This document shows, in pieces, positions 5,633 through 9,242 of a stretch of DNA of 9,242 bases. The position numbers were made by a program, and so were the translations under genes. Below the pieces are notes generated by a model. That model saw only the letters and a list, made by a program, of their open reading frames with translations. It had not been told where the DNA came from and did no database searches. Positions within the stretch are counted from its first letter, which is position 1. Every line of letters starts with the position of its first letter. Source of the stretch: Alphaproteobacteria bacterium. GTDB taxonomy: Bacteria > Pseudomonadota > Alphaproteobacteria > Acetobacterales > Acetobacteraceae. The stretch lies in contig JAAFHD010000117.1 of assembly GCA_013298245.1 (NCBI GenBank), positions 1 to 9,242 on the forward strand. The letters run 5' to 3'.

Positions 5633-8600
5633 ATGACCACATTCACCGGCGACGGCAATGCCAATACCGCCAACGCGACCAATGGCACGCTCAGCGGCTT
5701 CACCGGCGGCACGGCCGGGCAATTGACCGATGGCAGCGGCGACCTGATCAACGGCCTGGGCGGTGATGACACCATCATCGGCGGTGACGCCAACGACACG
5801 ATCAACGGCGGCGACAACAATGACCTGATCGGCGGCGGCAACGGCTTCGATTCGCTGGACGGCGGCAACGGCATCGACACCCATACCCTCACGCATTTCA
5901 ACGGCGGCACCAGCTGGAACATGACGACCGGCGTCGTCACCTTCGTCGGCTTCGTGCCGACCGAGACCGCGGTGAATTTCGAAAACGCCATCCTGGGGAA
6001 TGGCGACGACACCATCATCGGGACCGCAGGCGCGAACTTCATCATTGGCAATGGCGGCGCGGACGATCTGCAGGGCGGCCAGGGCAACGACACGCTGGAG
6101 GGCGGTGCTGGCTTTGATTTGCTGGAAGGCGGTGCTGGCAATGACAGTCTCAGTGGCGGGTCCGAAGCCGAGCAATTCAACTACACCAGCCAGGCCGATC
6201 TGACCGGCGACACGATCGATGGCGGCACGCAGGAGGGCGGGCTGGACATCCTTCTGGTGGGCGCGGGTCCCGGCCCGATGGATTTTTCGACCGCCACCAT
6301 CGCCTCGACCGGGACAACCTCGATCGAGGGCTTGAGGTTTGGCGCTGTGTTCGGTGGTGGCGCGATCTTCCGCGCCGACCAGTTCAGCAACACGGGCGTT
6401 TCGACCGCGCTGCGTCTCGAAGGCCCGGGCGTTGCGGCCGACCTGACCATCAACAACGTGAACGGCGCCTTCTCCGCCAGCGCCTTCACCTTCAACACCT
6501 GGGTCGCGTCGAGCAACCGCATCATCATCAACGGCGGCACGACGAATGACACCATCACGGGCAGCACCGAGACTGATCGCATCTTCGGCGGCAGCGGCAA
6601 CGACCAGCTGACCGGCGGCCTGGGCAATGATCTGCTCGATGGCGGGATTGGCGATGACACGCTGACGATGGACGCAGGCGTCGACAGCATGGTCGGCGAT
6701 GCGGGGAACGACACTTTCACTTTCAGCAACGCGTTGGACAGTGCGGGCGATACGATCGATGGCGGCACCGATAATGGCGGTGATGGCGACACGATGCGCG
6801 TCGGCACCGGCGGCGCGTCCAACCTGACAGGCATCACCTTCCAGTCGGTCGGCACGACCTCGATCGAGCGGCTGCTCCTCGGCGGTCAGAACCACGTCGT
6901 GACCCTGGATGCGAGCCAGTTCGGCACGACGGCTATCTCCACCGCGCTGACCATTCGCAGCCTGGTGGCGACACCTGGCGATGTCGTCGTGATCAACAAT
7001 GCCAACGGGGCGTTCAACGCCAGCCAGTTCGGCTTCCACATTTCCTGGAACGCGGCCGGCGACCGCATCGACATCAATGGCGGCACGGGGCAGGACACGC
7101 TCACGGGCACCGTGCAGCGTGACAGCATCAGCGGTAATGGCGACGATGATGATCTGTTCGGCGGCGGCGGCGACGACACGCTGATCGGTGGGCTGGGCGA
7201 AGACATTCTGGTCGGCGGCGCGGGCGCGGACAGCCTGGTCGGCGGCGACGACGCCGATTATTTCACCTACGCCAGCGCGAACGACCTGGTCTTCAGCGAG
7301 TTCGCGCCCGAGGTGGTTGACGGCGGCGGCCAGACGGACCGCATCGTCGTGAACTTCGCCGGGACGATCGACCTCTCCAAGGTGCTGTTCCAATCCTCGG
7401 GCACGACGTCGATCGAAATGCTGGTGCTCAACGGCGTGGGGAACGCCGTCCTGCTCGACGCCGGCCAGTTCAGCGCGACGGGCATTGCAGCCGCGCTGTT
7501 CATCAGGGGCAACAATGCCGGCCTCGACATCGTCACCATCAACAACGCCAACGGCACCTTCGACGCCGGCGCCTTCACCTTCGATGCCTGGACCGCAGAC
7601 CGCATGGTCATCAATGGCGGCACGGGCGCGGACACGATCACCGGCACCACGCAGGCCGACAGCATTTCCGGCGGCACCGGCAACGACGCGCTGGATGGCG
7701 GCTTGCAGAACGACACGCTGCAGGGCGCGGCCGGGCGTGACCTGATCAATGGTGGCGACGGCGATGACAGCATCTTCGGCAACACCGAGGCGGCGCCCAA
7801 CGGGTCCAGCGATGGCGACACGCTGTCGGGCGATGAGGGCAATGACGTGGTGGCCGGCGCGGATGGCGCGGATGCGCTGTTCGGCGGCATCGGCAATGAC
7901 ACGCTGGTTGGCTATGCCGAATCGGATTCCATCTATGGCGGCGCGGGCGATGACAGCATGCTGGGCGCCTCGGGCAACGACCATTACGTGGTGAATGATC
8001 TGGGCGACATCACGGTCGAAAGTGCCGCGAATGGCGAGGACACCTCCTGGGTCGGCGTCTCCGGCTGGACCAATGGCCTTGAGATCGAGATCGTGCGGAT
8101 GTTCGGCAGCGCCGCATCGGTCACGGGCAGCGGCACCAACGAACAGCTGGTGGCGAATGCGGGCCTGCTGGTGGGCAGTGCCCTCGACGGTTCGGGCGGT
8201 GACGACGTGCTGTGGGGCAGCGCCTTCGCCGACACGCTGACCGGCGGTGAGGGCAATGACATCTTCCGCGGCGGTGCGGGTGCCGACAGCATGATCGGCG
8301 GCAATGGCGTGGATATCTTCGTGGTCAACGACCTGGGCGATGTGATCGTGGAACTGGCCGGTGGCGGCTACGACACGGCCTATATCACCGTGGACAACTA
8401 CGTGCTGCCGGCCAGCGGCGGCGCTTTCGCTGCCAACCTGGAGGTGGCCTATCTGGCGGGCACGGCGACTGTCCTGAACGGGTCTTCGTCCGGGGAAAAC
8501 ATGGTGGCGAACCCGACGGCAGGCAGCGTGCTGGCGGGGTTTGGTGGCAACGACATCCTGTATGGTTCGAACTTCGGCGACAGTTTTACGGGTGGCACCG

Positions 8601-8857
8601 GCGGCGACCAGATGCAGGGCTTTGGCGGCGGCGACCAGTTCCGCTTCGTGGAAGCGGCCTGGGGCCAGGACATCATCTGGGATTTCGCCACGGCGCAAGG
8701 CGACAAGCTGGTGTTCAGCGCGGCGTCGGGCGTGACGGCCTTCGGGCAGCTTACGCAGGGCATGCAGGGTGGATGGCTGCTGCTGGGCTTCGGCGGCAAC
8801 AGCATCCTGCTGAACGGCGTGACCGGCATCACCGCCGCGGATGTCGTGTTCGTCTGA
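5633..8857 (+). CDS. RTX calcium-binding repeat protein, likely type I secreted, 1074 aa
   Basis: Predicted extracellular protein whose Gly/Asp nonapeptides (GGxGxDxLx) fold into calcium-bound beta-rolls after export. There is no N-terminal signal peptide; RTX proteins of this kind leave through a type I (ABC/HlyD/TolC) secretion system using a C-terminal signal. RTX blocks lie at about 35-81, 121-177, 301-360, 483-540, 662-783, 853-894 and 969-1000. Between them sit three copies of one module (179-300, 361-482, 541-661) and two of another (784-868, 895-982). Residues 82-120 (ending in NFENAILG) and the end (IIWDFATAQGDKLVFSA, then ITAADVVFV) resemble serralysin-type RTX regions. The protein has no Cys, only two Lys and many Asp, and shows no catalytic motif, so a structural or adhesive surface role is inferred. 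AAGAGG (5622-5627) lies 5 nt before ATG 5633. An antisense frame is open throughout but is a shadow. No transporter genes are in view. Confidence 0.92.
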   Translation: MTTFTGDGNANTANATNGTLSGFTGGTAGQLTDGSGDLINGLGGDDTIIGGDANDTINGGDNNDLIGGGNGFDSLDGGNGIDTHTLTHFNGGTSWNMTTGVVTFVGFVPTETAVNFENAILGNGDDTIIGTAGANFIIGNGGADDLQGGQGNDTLEGGAGFDLLEGGAGNDSLSGGSEAEQFNYTSQADLTGDTIDGGTQEGGLDILLVGAGPGPMDFSTATIASTGTTSIEGLRFGAVFGGGAIFRADQFSNTGVSTALRLEGPGVAADLTINNVNGAFSASAFTFNTWVASSNRIIINGGTTNDTITGSTETDRIFGGSGNDQLTGGLGNDLLDGGIGDDTLTMDAGVDSMVGDAGNDTFTFSNALDSAGDTIDGGTDNGGDGDTMRVGTGGASNLTGITFQSVGTTSIERLLLGGQNHVVTLDASQFGTTAISTALTIRSLVATPGDVVVINNANGAFNASQFGFHISWNAAGDRIDINGGTGQDTLTGTVQRDSISGNGDDDDLFGGGGDDTLIGGLGEDILVGGAGADSLVGGDDADYFTYASANDLVFSEFAPEVVDGGGQTDRIVVNFAGTIDLSKVLFQSSGTTSIEMLVLNGVGNAVLLDAGQFSATGIAAALFIRGNNAGLDIVTINNANGTFDAGAFTFDAWTADRMVINGGTGADTITGTTQADSISGGTGNDALDGGLQNDTLQGAAGRDLINGGDGDDSIFGNTEAAPNGSSDGDTLSGDEGNDVVAGADGADALFGGIGNDTLVGYAESDSIYGGAGDDSMLGASGNDHYVVNDLGDITVESAANGEDTSWVGVSGWTNGLEIEIVRMFGSAASVTGSGTNEQLVANAGLLVGSALDGSGGDDVLWGSAFADTLTGGEGNDIFRGGAGADSMIGGNGVDIFVVNDLGDVIVELAGGGYDTAYITVDNYVLPASGGAFAANLEVAYLAGTATVLNGSSSGENMVANPTAGSVLAGFGGNDILYGSNFGDSFTGGTGGDQMQGFGGGDQFRFVEAAWGQDIIWDFATAQGDKLVFSAASGVTAFGQLTQGMQGGWLLLGFGGNSILLNGVTGITAADVVFV
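5735..5875 (+). repeat. RTX nonapeptide block 1 (residues 35-81)
   Basis: Consecutive Gly/Asp repeats such as GLGGDDTIIGGDANDTINGG and GNGFDSLDGG, close to the N-terminus. Beta-roll formation on calcium binding is expected from the family. Confidence 0.85.
5993..6163 (+). repeat. RTX nonapeptide block 2 (residues 121-177)
   Basis: Repeats include LGNGDDTIIG, GGADDLQGGQGNDTLEGG and GGAGNDSLSGG. The block opens the first of three super-repeat units; the preceding NFENAI segment is typical of the lead-in to serralysin-like RTX arrays. Confidence 0.85.
6167..6532 (+). repeat. Inter-RTX module A, copy 1 (residues 179-300)
   Basis: First copy of a ~122-residue module found three times. Landmarks are DTIDGGT (193-199), GTTSIEGL (227-234), FRADQFSNTGVSTAL (246-260), INNVNGAFSASAFTF (273-287), W290 and RIIINGGTTNDTITG (296-310). 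It joins RTX block 2 to block 3. Confidence 0.8.
6533..6712 (+). repeat. RTX nonapeptide block 3 (residues 301-360)
   Basis: Repeats include GGSGNDQLTGGLGNDLLDGG and GIGDDTLTMD. It separates module A copies 1 and 2. Confidence 0.85.
6713..7078 (+). repeat. Inter-RTX module A, copy 2 (residues 361-482)
   Basis: Second copy. Landmarks align without gaps in most places: DTIDGGT (373-379), GTTSIERL (407-414), LDASQFGTTAISTAL (425-439), INNANGAFNASQFGF (454-468), W472 and RIDINGGTGQDTLTG (478-492). GTTSIE is displaced 180 residues from copy 1. Differences are spread along the copy, which indicates an old duplication. Confidence 0.8.
7079..7252 (+). repeat. RTX nonapeptide block 4 (residues 483-540)
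   Basis: Repeats include GNGDDDDLFGGGGDDTLIGG and GGAGADSLVGG. It separates module A copies 2 and 3. Confidence 0.85.
7253..7615 (+). repeat. Inter-RTX module A, copy 3 (residues 541-661)
   Basis: Third copy. Landmarks are VVDGGGQTDRIVV (561-573), GTTSIEML (590-597), LDAGQFSATGIAAAL (608-622), INNANGTFDAGAFTF (636-650), W653 and RMVINGGTGADTITG (657-671). The segment before VVDGGG is longer than in copies 1 and 2, giving a 183-residue spacing from copy 2. Confidence 0.8.
7616..7981 (+). repeat. RTX nonapeptide block 5, the longest (residues 662-783)
   Basis: An extended array including GGTGNDALDGG, GGDGDDSIFGN, GDEGNDVVAGADGADALFGG and GGAGDDSMLGASGND. One NTEAAPNGSSDGDTLSG insertion near 717-733 interrupts the spacing. 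It marks the switch from module A to module B architecture. Confidence 0.85.
7982..8236 (+). repeat. Inter-RTX module B, copy 1 (residues 784-868)
   Basis: Starts HYVVNDLGDITVESAANGED and continues through GLEIEIVRMFGSAASVTGSG to NEQLVAN and an RTX-like tail. The VVND-GD-x-VxE opening, a mid-module LE segment and a final N-rich turn are a common module of bacterial RTX proteins. Confidence 0.75.
8189..8314 (+). repeat. RTX nonapeptide block 6 (residues 853-894)
   Basis: Repeats GSGGDDVLWGSAFADTLTGG and GGEGNDIFRGGAGADSMIGG. It overlaps the C-terminal end of module B copy 1 and leads directly into copy 2. Confidence 0.8.
8315..8578 (+). repeat. Inter-RTX module B, copy 2 (residues 895-982)
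   Basis: Starts IFVVNDLGDVIVELAGGGYD and continues through ANLEVAYLAGTATVLNGSS to NMVANPTAG and GNDILYGSNFGD. The VVND motif is 111 residues after that of copy 1. It differs by a short insertion around PASGGAF (926-932). Confidence 0.75.
8537..8632 (+). repeat. RTX nonapeptide block 7 (residues 969-1000)
   Basis: Final array, with GFGGNDILYGSNFGDSFTGG and GGTGGDQMQGFGGGD. It overlaps the end of module B copy 2 and precedes the C-terminal region with the IIWDF segment expected to carry the secretion signal. Confidence 0.75.
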
Positions 8858-8866
8858 CCGCATCGC

Positions 8867-8889
8867 ATCACGCCCGCGCGAGGCGTGAT
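8867..8889 (+). terminator. Hairpin after the RTX gene, no T-run
   Basis: ATCACGCC (8867-8874) and GGCGTGAT (8882-8889) are perfect 8-bp arms around a seven-base loop, beginning 10 nt after the RTX stop codon. No T-tract follows, so it is more likely a 3'-end stabilising structure or a leaky terminator than a strong intrinsic one. It could set the relative expression of the two same-strand genes. Confidence 0.5.
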
Positions 8890-8951
8890 CGCAGCGCTTG
8901 CCTTTGCCTGCAACAGCGCCACCATGCGTGCGCCGCCCAGGAGGCCCCGCC

Positions 8952-9242
8952 ATGGCCGTCACCATCAGCTACAGCTTCACCAGCATCGCCGCCGAATTCG
9001 GCGTGAACGAGACCGCCACCGGCAACCAGACCGATGTGGCGTTGGCGGAACTGGAGAACGGCAACATCGTCTTCGCCTTCGTCGATGACGAGGTGGTGCC
9101 GACCAATTCCAATGTGCTGGGCCGGGTGTTCAGCGCGACCGGCGCCGCGGTCACGTCGGATTTCGTCATCCAGTCCGGTGCCTCCGACCGGGAGGTGAAG
9201 CCCTCCGTCATGGGCACCAACAATGGTGGGTTCATCGCGGCC
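8952..9242 (+). CDS. Second putative type I secreted repeat protein, N-terminal 97 aa, runs off the window
   Basis: Open from ATG 8952 to the window end with no stop, so only the N-terminus is seen. A very good AGGAGG (8939-8944) lies 7 nt upstream. It starts MAVTISYSFTSIAAEFGVNE, without a signal peptide. Next come DVALAELENGNIVFAFVDDE, then NVLGRVFSATGAAVTSDFVI and PSVMGTNNGGFIAA. This resembles the tandem repeat of many bacterial RTX and adhesin-like proteins (ALxDGGFVVxW, then GQRFDASGxAVGxEFxV). That repeat is thought to form beta-propeller or beta-sandwich structures upstream of RTX arrays. It lies 94 nt after the RTX gene on the same strand, suggesting a shared secretion locus. The coding call is strong; the family call is by pattern only. 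Confidence 0.75.
   Translation, partial: MAVTISYSFTSIAAEFGVNETATGNQTDVALAELENGNIVFAFVDDEVVPTNSNVLGRVFSATGAAVTSDFVIQSGASDREVKPSVMGTNNGGFIAA

Noticed and set aside
5735..8632. Repeated short DNA words that could suggest a CRISPR array or minisatellite
   Set aside because: The repeats keep codon phase, vary at third positions and encode RTX nonapeptides, so they are coding repeats without uniform spacers.
5612..8965. 1117-residue open frame antisense to the RTX gene, longer than the sense gene
   Set aside because: The sense strand has RTX nonapeptides, a Shine-Dalgarno and a family-like C-terminus. The antisense product is a low-complexity Ala/Val/Arg mirror of GC-rich repeat codons with no recognisable domain.

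Overview
The window is GC-rich, tightly packed bacterial DNA. It carries a TrcR (DUF1013) regulator, a family essentially confined to Alphaproteobacteria, next to DUF2306, TauE/SafE and DUF4345 membrane proteins. An alphaproteobacterial chromosome is the best fit. A Rhodospirillales/Acetobacteraceae-type host is my impression from composition and gene content, not something the sequence proves.

Layout. From 1 to 801 (minus) lies an exported SGNH-like hydrolase. It diverges from a plus-strand pair, trcR (994-1551) and a small four-helix DUF2306 protein (1583-1963). The divergent gap holds a good sigma70-type promoter for trcR (TTGACC, 17-nt spacer, TATATG). A weak hairpin plus T5 follows the pair. 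From about 2037 to 2378 is the coding-like body of a small protein with no convincing start or signal peptide, probably a 5'-truncated exported protein. It converges on a DEAD-box RNA helicase with a DbpA-type C-terminal RNA-binding domain (2385-4103, minus). A divergent TSUP/TauE family transporter follows (4251-5072), and its 3' end overlaps by 29 nt that of an opposing DUF4345 membrane protein (5044-5418, minus).

The most distinctive part runs from 5633 to the window end. A 1074-residue RTX calcium-binding protein (5633-8857) is followed, after a hairpin-containing 94-nt gap, by the start of a second plus-strand protein (8952 to beyond 9242). The second protein also lacks a signal peptide and looks like a repeat-type type I secretion substrate. 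The first protein is built entirely of repeats. Seven RTX blocks alternate with three copies of a ~122-residue module (period about 180 residues) and two copies of a different ~85-residue module (period 111 residues). It ends in a serralysin/RTX-type C-terminal region. It has no cysteine, only two lysines and no visible catalytic domain, so a structural, adhesive or surface-layer role is more likely than an enzymatic one.

The genes left of 5418 look like ordinary housekeeping and membrane functions with no evident joint pathway. The two genes at the right edge probably belong to a secreted-protein locus extending beyond the window. No type I transporter genes, tRNA, rRNA, CRISPR array, insertion sequence or phage gene is visible.
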